Source: Hyphococcus luteus (GTDB lineage Bacteria > Pseudomonadota > Alphaproteobacteria > Caulobacterales > Parvularculaceae). Taken from it: 64,000 bases of DNA. Positions 55,872 to 64,000 of the stretch are shown here, one piece after another (positions within the stretch are counted from its first letter, which is position 1; the number at the start of each line of letters is the position of its first letter). Location of the stretch: contig NZ_PJCH01000010.1 of the NCBI RefSeq assembly GCF_002943565.1, forward strand, positions 1 to 64,000, written 5' to 3'. Below the pieces are notes generated by a model that had not been told where the DNA came from, did not search any database, and worked only from the letters and a program-made list of their open reading frames with translations. The translations under genes and the position numbers were made by a program.

Positions 55872-57071
55872 ATGAAGAAAACCGCCGCCCTTCTCGCCTC
55901 ATCCCTGATCGCCCTCGCTCAGGCCCATGCTGCGCCATCGGCGCAGGCCGTTGAGATCGCCCATAAATATGTGATCGTCGACGGGCATGTGGACGCGCCG
56001 TCAACGATCGCCGAGGCCGGCGCCGACATCGCCACGGGCGAAAAGACCGTGGACTTCGATTATGAGCGCGCCAGGGAAGGCGGGCTCGATGCGCCTTTCA
56101 TGTCGATTTACGTGTCCGCAGATTATGAGCCTGTGGGCGGCGCGAAAGCGCGCGCCGACATTCTCATCGGCCTCATGGAGGGCGTCGAGGCGCAATATCC
56201 GGACAAGTTCGAGATCGCCTACAGCCCGAAGGATGTGCGCCGGATTTTCAAGGAAGGCAAAATCGCCCTGCCGCTCGGCATGGAAAACGGTTCGCCCATC
56301 GAAGGCGATCTCGCCAATCTCAAACATTTCTACGACCGCGGCGTGCGTTATGTGACGCTCGCCCATTCGAAATCGAATCATATTTCGGATTCATCCTATG
56401 ACGAGAATAAGAAATGGGGCGGCCTGTCGCCTTTCGGGTTCGAGGTGGTGCGCGCCATGAACGATCTCGGCATCATGGTGGACGTCAGCCATATTTCAGA
56501 CGCCGCGATTGAGGACGTCCTGGCGACGACGCGCGCGCCGGTGATCGCGTCGCATTCTTCGCTGCGTCATTTCACGCCGGGCTGGGAGCGCAATCTGCCG
56601 GACGAACTCGCCGGGAAGGTCGGCGAAAATGGCGGCGTCATTATGGTCGCCATCGGCTCCATGTTTTTGAATGAGGCCGCCAACACTTATAGCGAGCCGC
56701 TGGAGGCGGCGCGCGCGGCGGAGCAAAAGCGCCTCGGCCGGGAGATGACGGAGACGGAGCAGGAGGCGTTCCGAACCGCCTGGCTTTCCAACCATCCTTA
56801 TCCCTTCGCCACGCTCGATCAGGTGCTCGACCATATCGACCGCGCCGTGGAGCTCGCCGGGATCGACCATGTGGGGCTCGGCAGTGATTATGACGGCGTC
56901 GGCGATGCGTTGCCCGTAGGCCTCAAAGACGTGTCGACCTATCCGGTCATCGTCGACGGCCTTCTGGAGCGCGGCTATGACGAAGCGTCGATCGAAAAAA
57001 TTCTCGGCGGCAATGCGCTGCGGGTCTGGGAAGAGGTCGAAGACGCGCGCAACAAAAGGCGCAAATTCTAA
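55872..57071 (+). CDS. Membrane dipeptidase (peptidase M19, renal dipeptidase family)
   Basis: A 399-residue exported zinc dipeptidase with signal peptide (LLASSLIALAQAHA). The binuclear zinc ligands of the family are all visible: H and D in VDGHVDAPS, the bridging Glu in PLGMENGSP, His in VDVSHIS, His in IASHSSLRHF, and the Asp in GLGSDYDGVGDA. It hydrolyses dipeptides, often with a D-residue at the C-terminal position. The ATG at 55872 gives a clean signal peptide; the frame from 55833 does not. It is followed by a strong terminator, so it is monocistronic. Confidence 0.95.
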   Translation: MKKTAALLASSLIALAQAHAAPSAQAVEIAHKYVIVDGHVDAPSTIAEAGADIATGEKTVDFDYERAREGGLDAPFMSIYVSADYEPVGGAKARADILIGLMEGVEAQYPDKFEIAYSPKDVRRIFKEGKIALPLGMENGSPIEGDLANLKHFYDRGVRYVTLAHSKSNHISDSSYDENKKWGGLSPFGFEVVRAMNDLGIMVDVSHISDAAIEDVLATTRAPVIASHSSLRHFTPGWERNLPDELAGKVGENGGVIMVAIGSMFLNEAANTYSEPLEAARAAEQKRLGREMTETEQEAFRTAWLSNHPYPFATLDQVLDHIDRAVELAGIDHVGLGSDYDGVGDALPVGLKDVSTYPVIVDGLLERGYDEASIEKILGGNALRVWEEVEDARNKRRKF

Positions 57072-57096
57072 GGCTGATTCCCATACGGATTATTTG

Positions 57097-57138
57097 AAAC
57101 CGGCTTTCCGCAGCAGCTGCTCGGAGGCCGGTTTTTTT
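57097..57138 (+). terminator. Intrinsic terminator after the dipeptidase gene
   Basis: AAACCGGC (57097-57104) pairs with GCCGGTTT (57127-57134), with an inner AGCAGCTGCT palindrome extending the structure, followed by a run of seven T. Confidence 0.85.
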
Positions 57139-57200
57139 ATAAGAAGAATAGAAACTCTTCAACGCCGGCGCCGTTTTTTCCACAGCCAAAACGCATCCTG

Positions 57201-57212
57201 CCCAAATTTGGG
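57201..57212. promoter_or_regulatory. Perfect palindrome CCCAAATTTGGG
   Basis: A 12-bp perfect palindrome in the gap between the dipeptidase terminator and the small Cys-containing gene at 57398. It could be an operator. The rest of the 57139-57397 gap shows nothing definite. Confidence 0.25.
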
Positions 57213-57397
57213 AAGTCCATTTTGAGACTCCCGATACACTTTACGCGGTCCGATTTTTGAATTTTCGTTCAGGCGCGCGCGGGGGCTGTTTTTCGCAACT
57301 GCATGTCCATTTTGTTTATTGCATCCGGCGGCGTCCTTTGTGTAAGTGCGGCGTCATTCACATCGCCTGAAACGCATTTCAACAGAAAGGAAAGACA

Positions 57398-57616
57398 ATG
57401 TTCGAGGAGCCCCGCGACGTTTCGTTGTTGGCTGAAATCAAGGACCATTTGGACGCCCACGGCTTCGGGTCCGCCATCATCGAAGATCATGTCGCGATCG
57501 GCTTATCGAACTCGGCGCTCAGTCCCGGCGGGCGAACGGAAAACATCGTGCGCGTCAAATCGCTGGACGAAGCGCGCTGCGCTGTCGGGTGCTGCGGCGT
57601 GAAGGATGCGCGCTAG
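57398..57616 (+). CDS. Small hypothetical protein with CCGV C-terminus
   Basis: A 72-residue acidic cytoplasmic protein, not recognised. AAAGGAAAG lies just before the ATG, and codon choice and composition are like neighbouring genes. Sequence starts MFEEPRDVSLLAEIKDHLDAH and contains ALSPGGRTENIVRVKSLDEA, then three cysteines close to the end (RCAVGCCGV). The clustered cysteines could bind metal or be redox-active. It lies 68 bases before an SDR gene in the same direction. An overlapping frame from 57303 is a shadow. Confidence 0.65.
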   Translation: MFEEPRDVSLLAEIKDHLDAHGFGSAIIEDHVAIGLSNSALSPGGRTENIVRVKSLDEARCAVGCCGVKDAR

Positions 57617-57684
57617 CAGGCGCCGATTCCTGTTGCATGCCCCGGCGGTAAGGCTAGTCTCCCCTCCAGCGAGGAGACGGCCTT

Positions 57685-58569
57685 ATGACAAGCTTGAAAA
57701 ACAAAACCCTGTTCATCACCGGCGCGAGCCGGGGCATCGGCCTGGCGATCGCGCTGAAAGCCGCGAAGGACGGCGCCAATATCGCCATCGCGGCGAAATC
57801 CGCCGAGCCGCACAAACACCTGCCGGGCACGATCTACACCGCCGCCGAAGAGATTGAGGCGGCGGGCGGCAAGGCGCTGCCGCTGGTCTGCGACATCCGG
57901 TATGAGGATCAGGTCGAAGCGGCGGTCGCGGCGACGGTCGAAAAATTCGGCGGGCTCGACATCTGCATCAACAACGCCTCGGCGATTTCATTGACCGGCA
58001 CCGAAGCGACGGAAATGAAGCGCTGGGACCTGATGCATTCGATCAATGCGCGCGGCTCGTTCCTGACCTCGAAAATCTGTATTCCGCATCTGAAGAAATC
58101 GGAAAACCCGCATGTTCTGATGCTCTCGCCGCCGCTCGATATGAGCCCGAAATGGTTCGCCGGCCACACCGCTTACACCATGGCGAAATACGGCATGTCC
58201 ATGTGCGTTCTCGGCATGGCGGCGGAGTTTAAAAACCAGGGGATCGCGTTCAACGCGCTCTGGCCGCGCACGGCGATCGCGACCGCCGCGGTGAAATTCG
58301 CGCTTGGCGGCGAGGCGATGATGCAGGCCTCGCGCACGACGGATATTCTCGCCGACGCCGCGCATCTCATTTTGACGAAACCCGCGAAAGACTTCACCGG
58401 AAATTTCATCATCGACGACACGTTCCTTTACGAGAACGGCGTTACGGATTTCGAAAAATACCGCGTTGATCCGTCGAAAAAGCTGGCGCCGGATTTCTTC
58501 GTGCCGGATGCGTCGACGCCGCCGCCGGGCGTCGCTGAAACGCTCATGGACGGCATGTTGGGCGGATAA
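57685..58569 (+). CDS. SDR-family oxidoreductase (HSDL2-like)
   Basis: A 294-residue short-chain dehydrogenase resembling the hydroxysteroid dehydrogenase-like 2 group: cofactor motif ITGASRGIGLAIALKAAKDG, IAIAAKSAEPHKHLPGTIY (typical extra segment of this group), INNASAISLTGTE, and catalytic AYTMAKYGMSM. The usual catalytic Ser region reads MLSPPLDM. The substrate is probably a lipid-like or branched ketone/alcohol, but this is not established. GAGGAG precedes the ATG. Confidence 0.92.
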   Translation: MTSLKNKTLFITGASRGIGLAIALKAAKDGANIAIAAKSAEPHKHLPGTIYTAAEEIEAAGGKALPLVCDIRYEDQVEAAVAATVEKFGGLDICINNASAISLTGTEATEMKRWDLMHSINARGSFLTSKICIPHLKKSENPHVLMLSPPLDMSPKWFAGHTAYTMAKYGMSMCVLGMAAEFKNQGIAFNALWPRTAIATAAVKFALGGEAMMQASRTTDILADAAHLILTKPAKDFTGNFIIDDTFLYENGVTDFEKYRVDPSKKLAPDFFVPDASTPPPGVAETLMDGMLGG

Positions 58570-58667
58570 ACCGCGCTCCTGATAAACCTTATGCAAAGAG
58601 CTATGGGTTGCGCCGCTAGGACGGGCGCGGTTATTCATGGTTCGTGACGCATATGTCAGGGGGAGAC

Positions 58668-61541
58668 ATGCTCAAATCGCTTATTCGCTTCGCTGCGGCG
58701 GGGATTGTTTTCCTTAGCTGGGCGGGGGCTTTGCACGCCCAAGCCAAAGACGAGCTTCCGTTCATTTTCGTCAAACAGGCGCCGGGCGATCCGGACAAGG
58801 TGATCGAGATCGATCCGGACCGGAAGGCTTCCCTGAGAGGCCTTGAGAGGTCGCTCTTTAATATAAAGAGATATTATCAAACGAGGGGTTTCAGGCCGCC
58901 GGCCCTGACCCCTTACAAATATCGCGACCCCGAAACATCGGAAATCAAAAATTTCTATCCGCTTTTTATCAATCCGAACAAGCGAAAGGATGCGGCGGCG
59001 GCGTATAATCGCGATTGTGAAAAGCCGAGCAGTCCGAAATATATCGATGTCGGCACAGGCGGCCTGTTCGACAGCGAGGCTCAAGACGTCCAGCGCGTCA
59101 TGTTTTCGAAAGGCGAACCGACACCCTTTGCGGATATGGCGCTTGCGCATGAGCTGTTTCACGCCACGCAGTTCGCCTATGACAAGATGTGGGAAAATTG
59201 TGAAATCGATCCCTGGATCATAGAGGGCGCGGCGGAAGCCATATCCGCAAACGCTGTCATTTACGGGGCTCACGACTTTTATGACGAAGAGTCCTCGCCG
59301 GAATGGGGATTGCATGCGCGCAAGTACAGCGCGCCGCTGCATGTGCTGGATACTGCAGAAACGACAATTTACATCCGGAACAGCGATGGCAAACTGATCA
59401 AAGAGAAAGAGGCGAAAAAGCTTCCCAAGAGTGCGTTCAATACAAAAACGCATCCTCTTTATCGTCGCGCTTACCACACCGGGTCGTTCTGGCGATACCT
59501 GGCTGAACACGCCGGGGCCCAAGGAAAAGTCGATGTTGAAAAGACGAATGATCATTTCCAGGAAAACTACGACTATCTAAGAAAGATGCTGGAAATCCCG
59601 ATGGCGAAACGCGGCGCGGACTCGCCGGCCGCGACGGAGCGGGAATATTACTGGATCAACGAGGCCCTGAAAGCGACGCCCCGCATCGGCGCAGGCGTCG
59701 ACCGCATGTACGCCAATTTCATCACCCAGTTCGCCGGTTATGTGCCGGCGCGGCTGAAGGGCTTCGGAGAGGGAGACATCAAGACCGAGGACGACTGGCT
59801 CGCAGCAATTTTCGGAGAATGCGAAGAGGCCGTCCTCTCCGAAAGCGCGCCTCATGTGGTGCGCAAAATTTCAGCGCCGAAATTTGCAACGCGGTGCATC
59901 AAGCTCGATCTTCAAACGGACGGTTACGCCAATGTCGCGGCCGCTTTCGGGTCTGCCGACAAAGAGTTGATCAATCGTCTGCATATGGGACAGGGGGGCA
60001 CGCGCAAAGTCAGCCCGCAGGCGAGCACGTCGCAGTCCAGCGCGGATCCTGACTTGCATTATGCGCAGTGGAATTTTGTCGTGCATGGCGAAGAGGATGC
60101 GGTTTTCCTGCTGGTCAATTTCCCGTCGCCCGATCGCGACGACTTCTCCGTGCCGGCGATGAGCGATCCGTTATATGACGGCTATCGACAGCCTGAACCG
60201 GCGGATAATGGCGTGCTCTATCTCACGCTCGGGCACTGGAATTCGAGCCTGACGCCGTCTTCGCTGGGGCCACCGCAGCCGCCCGCCGGCGGCGGCGGGA
60301 ACGGGTTTCTGGAGCGCCAGAACCGGCGGCCTGCGCCCATGCAATATGCCGGCGCCGCGAAACTCATTCCGGCGGCGTATCAGGCCGTCGAACCGCTCGC
60401 AAATGCAGACGAAGAAGCGGCGCGCGATATCAACGCCGAAGAGGTTGTGCTGACGTCCTATGCCGGAAACAGTCAGAGCGTCTCCCTGGTGTTTGACGAG
60501 CGTCCATGCGCTAATGCTTTCGTCTTCATCGCCTGCGGACCGCGTACGCGGATTTCCCTCACGCTCGTTCCGGCGGGCGGGTTCGGGTCGGTTTCGGAAA
60601 CCATCGGGCAGGGCGGTTTCAGCGCACAGCTCGGCGCGCAATTGACCGAGATGGCGGGCGTTTTTGCGCAGAATCCGAATTACATGAGGAATTTCGCCGA
60701 CAAGATGAAAGCAACGCCGGGCAGCGAAATCAGCATTGTCACGCCGCCTTTCGACTATGGCTTCACCGGGAGTTTCCAGAATGCCTATATCGTCGCGACA
60801 AGCCCGAACGGACCGCTGGAGTCGCTGGCGCCGGATGACATCAAGCCCGGGCGGGCGAAGCGTTTCCCGCTAAACGGCAATGTCGTCATCGAAGAGTTCA
60901 CGCCTTACGTGCTGCGCGGCCGCGCCACGGCGGCGCTCGTCAGCAAGGCTGAGATGCCCGCCGGGGATAATCCGACATTGCCGGTTGCGCATAGTCTCGA
61001 AGTCGAGTTCGTCATTGCGGCGCCGCACCTTAACGACAAGCGTTCGACGGTTTATGCGGGCCGTCCCGATGGGAATGACGCCGCCCAGGATGTCGCCGCC
61101 ATGTTTCCGGGGCTCGGCGAGGCAACGCGTTCGTCCGGCGCGCCGTCTTCCTCTCCCGCTAAAGGCCTCGGCGGCCGGTCGGCCTCAGGCGGGGCGGCCC
61201 TTGGCGGGGCCTGCGCCTGTTCGTGCAACGCCGACTGGGAGCCCGGCGCGCAATGCAAAACCTATTGCGAGCCCGCGCTCGCCGCCTGCACGGCGACGCC
61301 TCCGGAACGCGACCCCGCGGATTTTGGACCGGCGCAAACCGAAGACGAAGCGGCGGCGATGCGCAAGGAGTATCGCGTACTATTGGAGGAGACGGGCGCT
61401 TCGAAGGTGAGCGTCGATTTTCAAATGCAACGCTATGACATGATGTCTCCGGAGGTTCAGGAGTTGATGCTCAATCAAATGCGCGTCGAGAGTGAAAAAC
61501 GCCAGGAAGAGGCGGCGGAAGAAAGCAATAATGATAAATGA
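58668..61541 (+). CDS. Large exported HExxH protein, putative zinc metallopeptidase
   Basis: An exported protein of about 957 residues, family not recognised. After a signal peptide (AAAGIVFLSWAGALHAQA) comes a domain with LAHELFHATQFAYDKM (HELFH 161-165) and IIEGAAEAIS about 25 residues later (E186 or E190), the layout of gluzincin metallopeptidases. The middle (about 400-780) looks beta-rich, with Gly/Pro linkers near 525-545. A Ser/Gly-rich linker leads to a Cys cluster near 850-870 (six Cys in ACACSCNADWEPGAQCKTYC) and a charged helical tail of Glu, Gln and Arg. The ATG at 58668 follows AGGGGG; 58653 and GTG 58644 are alternatives. Confidence 0.75.
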   Translation: MLKSLIRFAAAGIVFLSWAGALHAQAKDELPFIFVKQAPGDPDKVIEIDPDRKASLRGLERSLFNIKRYYQTRGFRPPALTPYKYRDPETSEIKNFYPLFINPNKRKDAAAAYNRDCEKPSSPKYIDVGTGGLFDSEAQDVQRVMFSKGEPTPFADMALAHELFHATQFAYDKMWENCEIDPWIIEGAAEAISANAVIYGAHDFYDEESSPEWGLHARKYSAPLHVLDTAETTIYIRNSDGKLIKEKEAKKLPKSAFNTKTHPLYRRAYHTGSFWRYLAEHAGAQGKVDVEKTNDHFQENYDYLRKMLEIPMAKRGADSPAATEREYYWINEALKATPRIGAGVDRMYANFITQFAGYVPARLKGFGEGDIKTEDDWLAAIFGECEEAVLSESAPHVVRKISAPKFATRCIKLDLQTDGYANVAAAFGSADKELINRLHMGQGGTRKVSPQASTSQSSADPDLHYAQWNFVVHGEEDAVFLLVNFPSPDRDDFSVPAMSDPLYDGYRQPEPADNGVLYLTLGHWNSSLTPSSLGPPQPPAGGGGNGFLERQNRRPAPMQYAGAAKLIPAAYQAVEPLANADEEAARDINAEEVVLTSYAGNSQSVSLVFDERPCANAFVFIACGPRTRISLTLVPAGGFGSVSETIGQGGFSAQLGAQLTEMAGVFAQNPNYMRNFADKMKATPGSEISIVTPPFDYGFTGSFQNAYIVATSPNGPLESLAPDDIKPGRAKRFPLNGNVVIEEFTPYVLRGRATAALVSKAEMPAGDNPTLPVAHSLEVEFVIAAPHLNDKRSTVYAGRPDGNDAAQDVAAMFPGLGEATRSSGAPSSSPAKGLGGRSASGGAALGGACACSCNADWEPGAQCKTYCEPALAACTATPPERDPADFGPAQTEDEAAAMRKEYRVLLEETGASKVSVDFQMQRYDMMSPEVQELMLNQMRVESEKRQEEAAEESNNDK

Positions 61542-61610
61542 CGCCTGTTGTGCTCTATTCTACTGAGAGTCCGATATCCGGCGCCGTCGGCAAGGCATTG
61601 AGGCCCAGTC

Positions 61611-62423
61611 ATTAAGGTTGCATCTCTTCATATCCATCCGGTGAAAGCCATGCGCGCCGTCGATCTGACGCGCGCAAAACTCGAAACGCGCGGCCTTGAA
61701 AATGACCGCCGCTGGATGGTGATTGATGCGGCGGGCAATTTCATGACCCAGCGCAAGCGTCCGCTGCTCGCAACCATCGCGGCGCGCATTACCGAAAATG
61801 GGCTTTCCTTATCCGTGGATGGCGGCGGCGTCCTTGACGTGGCGCGTCCGGACGCCGCGCGCCGCCGCGATGTCGTCGTCTGGGATTCGACCGTGAGCGC
61901 CGCGTGCGCCGCGCCGCCCGCATCCGCCTTTCTCTCGGATATTCTCGGGGAAGAGGCGCATCTGGTTTTCATGGACGATGAGGCGCGACGCATGAAAGAC
62001 AGCATGTGGACGCCTTCGCCGGAGCCGGTGAGTTTCGCCGATGCGTTCCCCGTGCTGGTGACGAGCACGGGCTCTCTGGCGGCGCTTAATCGCGATATTG
62101 AGGCTCATGGCGGCGCGGCCGTTCCCATGGCGCGGTTCCGTCCGAATATTGTCGTCGATTGCGATGAGGACTGGCCGGAAGATAACTGGCGCAGGCTGAA
62201 GATCGGCGGCGTCGAACTCGACCTTGTCAAACCATGCGACCGCTGCATTGTGACGACGACCGATCAACGCTCCGGCGCGCGCATGGGGCCGGAGCCGATC
62301 GCCTCCCTGGCGCGCATTCACCGTTCCACGGACCCGCGCATCAAAGGCGTGATTTTCGGCATGAACGCCGCGCCGCGCGCGCTCGGCGACATCGCCGTGG
62401 GCGACAGCGTCGAGGCGTCATAG
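61611..62423 (+). CDS. MOSC-domain protein (YcbX-like), probable ATT start
   Basis: An approximately 270-residue MOSC protein with N-terminal beta-barrel domain; the conserved cysteine of the family is in KPCDRCIVTTTD. Members transfer sulfur to or act with molybdenum cofactor, for example in N-hydroxylated base reduction. The only standard start, GTG at 61641, would delete the first beta-strand and the conserved IHPVK motif. The frame stays open upstream and reads IKVASLHIHPVKAMR from an ATT at 61611, which has GAGG seven bases before it. The next upstream stop is at 61599. I therefore prefer a non-AUG ATT start; a start-codon mutation is the alternative. Confidence 0.8.
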   Translation: MKVASLHIHPVKAMRAVDLTRAKLETRGLENDRRWMVIDAAGNFMTQRKRPLLATIAARITENGLSLSVDGGGVLDVARPDAARRRDVVVWDSTVSAACAAPPASAFLSDILGEEAHLVFMDDEARRMKDSMWTPSPEPVSFADAFPVLVTSTGSLAALNRDIEAHGGAAVPMARFRPNIVVDCDEDWPEDNWRRLKIGGVELDLVKPCDRCIVTTTDQRSGARMGPEPIASLARIHRSTDPRIKGVIFGMNAAPRALGDIAVGDSVEAS

Positions 62424-62425
62424 CC

Positions 62426-62653
62426 CTAATGGTGATGCGGCTCGATATTGAGCTTGCCGCACTTGCCGCATTTGATCACCGCGCCATGCGCGTCATGGTG
62501 AGCCACATTAACCAAGAGCTTGGTCTTGCAGCCGCCACAGCGATAAGTCTCGTCGCCGCCGCCTTCGCGCAAAGGCGCGCCGGCCGTATGCTGTTCGATG
62601 TCGGCGCCTTTGGCGCGCTCCGGATCGATCACGATCATGTCGAATTGCGGCAT
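62426..62653 (-). CDS. Small zinc-ribbon protein
   Basis: A 75-residue protein with two CxxC pairs (YRCGGCKT and IKCGKCGK) that form a zinc ribbon, a His-rich end (EPHHH) and an acidic N-terminus (MPQFDMIVIDPER). AAAGGA lies eight bases before the ATG. It is convergent with the MOSC gene, separated by two bases. The function is unknown; such proteins often bind nucleic acid or mediate protein contacts. Confidence 0.8.
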   Translation of the reverse strand: MPQFDMIVIDPERAKGADIEQHTAGAPLREGGGDETYRCGGCKTKLLVNVAHHDAHGAVIKCGKCGKLNIEPHHH

Positions 62654-62745
62654 GGACGGTTTCCTTTCTTCGATTCAGTGCAGCCGCTTTCGCCGCGCCT
62701 GACAAGCCCTTAGACTCTGTTGAAGCATGACAAGGAAGCGGCGCG

Positions 62746-63024
62746 ATGGCTGACAAAACCGTGCAGGTCCGCATCACGGGACGCGTGCAGGGCGTCGCCT
62801 ACAGGGCCTGGACGCAGGATGCGGCGCGGGCGCGCCGGCTTTCCGGCTGGGTGCGCAATTGCCCCGACGGCGCCGTCGAGGCGGTGTTTTCGGGACCTTC
62901 AGAGGCGGTCGACGCCATGCTTGCGCTTTGCCGTGAAGGCCCGCCTGCCGCGCGGGTCGATGCCGTCGAAACCGAGGACGCCATAGCCGCGCAAACGGAC
63001 GGGGAATTCTATATCCGCTACTGA
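62746..63024 (+). CDS. acyP: Acylphosphatase
   Basis: Hydrolyses the carboxyl-phosphate bond of acyl phosphates. The 92-residue protein has the full family signature: VRITGRVQGVAYRAW with the catalytic Arg (R20) and GWVRNCPDGAVEAVFSG with the catalytic Asn (N38). AAGGAAG precedes the ATG. It is divergent from the zinc-ribbon gene and convergent with the GST gene. Confidence 0.96.
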   Translation: MADKTVQVRITGRVQGVAYRAWTQDAARARRLSGWVRNCPDGAVEAVFSGPSEAVDAMLALCREGPPAARVDAVETEDAIAAQTDGEFYIRY

Positions 63025-63037
63025 AGATTTGCAGGCG

Positions 63038-63676
63038 TCAGGCCGCTTCCCGGAAGTCGCCAAGCTGCGCCTCAAGGGCGCGACTGAAGGCCGGCCGGCT
63101 TGTACAGCGGTCGATATAGGCGGCAAGACATGGATCGCGTTCGGCGATCGCGGGAAGAATCCGCAAGACCGTCGACATGACGAGATCGCCTGCGGTGAAA
63201 TTGTCTCCGTCGAGAAATTTCTTGTCGCCGAGCGCGCTCGACAAGGCGTCGAGACGTTTGTTCATGAATTCGACAGCGCTTGGTCGGCGCAGTTTTGCCC
63301 ACTCTTCATCGGCATAAAACAAGTCGATCAGCGCCACATTCATGATGAAGGGCTCAATGGAGTTGAGCGCCGCAACGAGCCATTGCTGTGCCTTGGCGCG
63401 GGCCTTCGCCTCTTTTGGCAACAACGCTTCGCAGCGTTCGCCGATATGCAGAACGATGGCGCCCGTTTCAAACAGAGAGAGTCCGTCCTCCTCGAAAACC
63501 GGCACCTGCCCGAATGGCTGGAGCGCGCGATAGTCCGGCTTGTCCTGGTCGCCCTGCTCGAGAAGGTGCGTCTTGTAAGGAAGCCCTGCTTCTTCCAGCG
63601 CCCAGCGCACGCGCAGATCGCGCACCTGGCCTTTGGCGAAATCGGGGACCCAGGCGAACGCGGAAATGGTGATCAT
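63038..63676 (-). CDS. Glutathione S-transferase family protein
   Basis: A 212-residue cytoplasmic GST with a thioredoxin-fold N-terminal half (VRWALEEAGLPYKTHLLEQG, GQVPVFEEDGLSLFETGAIV with the Glu-Thr/Ser pair for glutathione) and a helical C-terminal half (FTAGDLVMSTVLRI). The ATG at 63676 follows AAGGAG at nine bases; the frame from 63916 is unsupported. It lies close behind the YCII-like gene on the same strand and may be co-transcribed. Confidence 0.92.
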   Translation of the reverse strand: MITISAFAWVPDFAKGQVRDLRVRWALEEAGLPYKTHLLEQGDQDKPDYRALQPFGQVPVFEEDGLSLFETGAIVLHIGERCEALLPKEAKARAKAQQWLVAALNSIEPFIMNVALIDLFYADEEWAKLRRPSAVEFMNKRLDALSSALGDKKFLDGDNFTAGDLVMSTVLRILPAIAERDPCLAAYIDRCTSRPAFSRALEAQLGDFREAA

Positions 63677-63707
63677 CAGGGTTTCTCCTTTTGTCGTTAT
63701 ACGGACG

Positions 63708-64000
63708 TTACATTCCGGGCATGGGCAGGCATTCCATGATCTCGACGGAATCACCTGGAAAGATCGAAAAGTGCGGATGGTTTTCAAACATCTGCGCCGC
63801 CGCTTCGTGGGATTGCGCCTCGACAACGATGTATCCCGCCAGATTGTTCTTGGTGTCGGATATTCCGTCCGGACCGGCGCGTTTGGTTTTGCCGAGCGGG
63901 CCGCCCTCAACAACAATAGCCTTCGCGTGCGCGGCGCCCCAATCCGTCCAGGCTTTCATGCCTTTTTCTTCGCGCTTCTTACGTTCCGCCTCATCTAGGG
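63708..64000 (-). CDS. YCII-related protein (5' end outside window)
   Basis: C-terminal part (about 96 codons) of a small YCII/YciI-like protein. It contains KGMKAWTDWGAAHAKAIVVE, GGPLGKTKRAGPDG, and the typical end MFENHPHFSIFPGDSVEIME. The frame is open to the window edge, and the ATG at 63959 lies within a continuous coding stretch (LDEAERKKREEKGM), so the real start is beyond 64000. Function of the family is uncertain; it is thought to be enzymatic, with a ferredoxin-like fold. Confidence 0.85.
   Translation of the reverse strand, partial: LDEAERKKREEKGMKAWTDWGAAHAKAIVVEGGPLGKTKRAGPDGISDTKNNLAGYIVVEAQSHEAAAQMFENHPHFSIFPGDSVEIMECLPMPGM

Noticed and set aside
55507-56004. 165-codon and 110-codon minus-strand ORFs before the dipeptidase gene
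   Set aside because: They run through terminators and the dipeptidase signal region in antisense, and their composition resembles translated non-coding DNA.

Overview
The window is about 64 kb of GC-rich (visibly above 60%), gene-dense chromosomal DNA. The Entner-Doudoroff operon, several sphingomonad/caulobacter-style TonB receptors, a NodT-type efflux outer membrane protein and the DUF1800/DUF1501 pair suggest an aerobic, probably aquatic or marine alphaproteobacterium near Caulobacterales or Parvularculales. The genus cannot be settled from the sequence. I see no tRNA, rRNA, CRISPR array, insertion sequence, prophage or integrase.

Layout: (1) 0-5.6 kb: a tightly coupled Entner-Doudoroff operon, zwf-pgl-edd-glk-eda. 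(2) 5.8-15.3 kb: a catabolic-looking cluster of two exported VOC-fold proteins, a lipoprotein PQQ/cytochrome c dehydrogenase, a TonB receptor, an HD-domain protein with a six-ligand di-metal pattern, an SBF-type transporter and a LysR regulator. (3) 15.5-23.0 kb: folD, then a TetR-controlled RND efflux pump with a 22-bp palindromic operator. (4) 23.2-37.4 kb: archaeal-type AMP/thymidine phosphorylase, PRPP synthetase, beta-CASP nuclease and universal stress protein, meeting tail to tail with PEP synthase, a phosphoribosyltransferase and a flippase-like membrane protein; a host-attachment-family protein and an ABC exporter with HlyD adaptor follow. Crp/Fnr-type boxes sit before the usp gene, in the flippase/host-attachment divergent gap and before the ABC exporter, so this looks like a low-oxygen or energy-stress module built around AMP-producing and AMP-consuming enzymes. 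(5) 37.5-49.5 kb: three TonB receptors, a DUF1800/DUF1501 pair and a beta/gamma-crystallin-like exported protein. (6) 49.8-58.6 kb: two MFS transporters, an SDR, a Tat-exported sulfatase, a membrane dipeptidase, a Cys-containing small protein and a second SDR. (7) 58.7-64 kb: a large exported HExxH protein of unknown family, a MOSC protein that appears to need an AUU start, a zinc-ribbon protein, acylphosphatase, a glutathione transferase and a YCII-like gene cut by the window end.

The best candidates for undescribed biology are region 4 (AMP-centred, Fnr-type regulated) and region 2 (periplasmic VOC/PQQ/HD-oxygenase pathway). Smaller points are a leader ORF fused to a terminator at 55.45 kb, competing hairpins at 45.83-45.98 kb, and a 33-codon ORF translationally coupled to an MFS gene.
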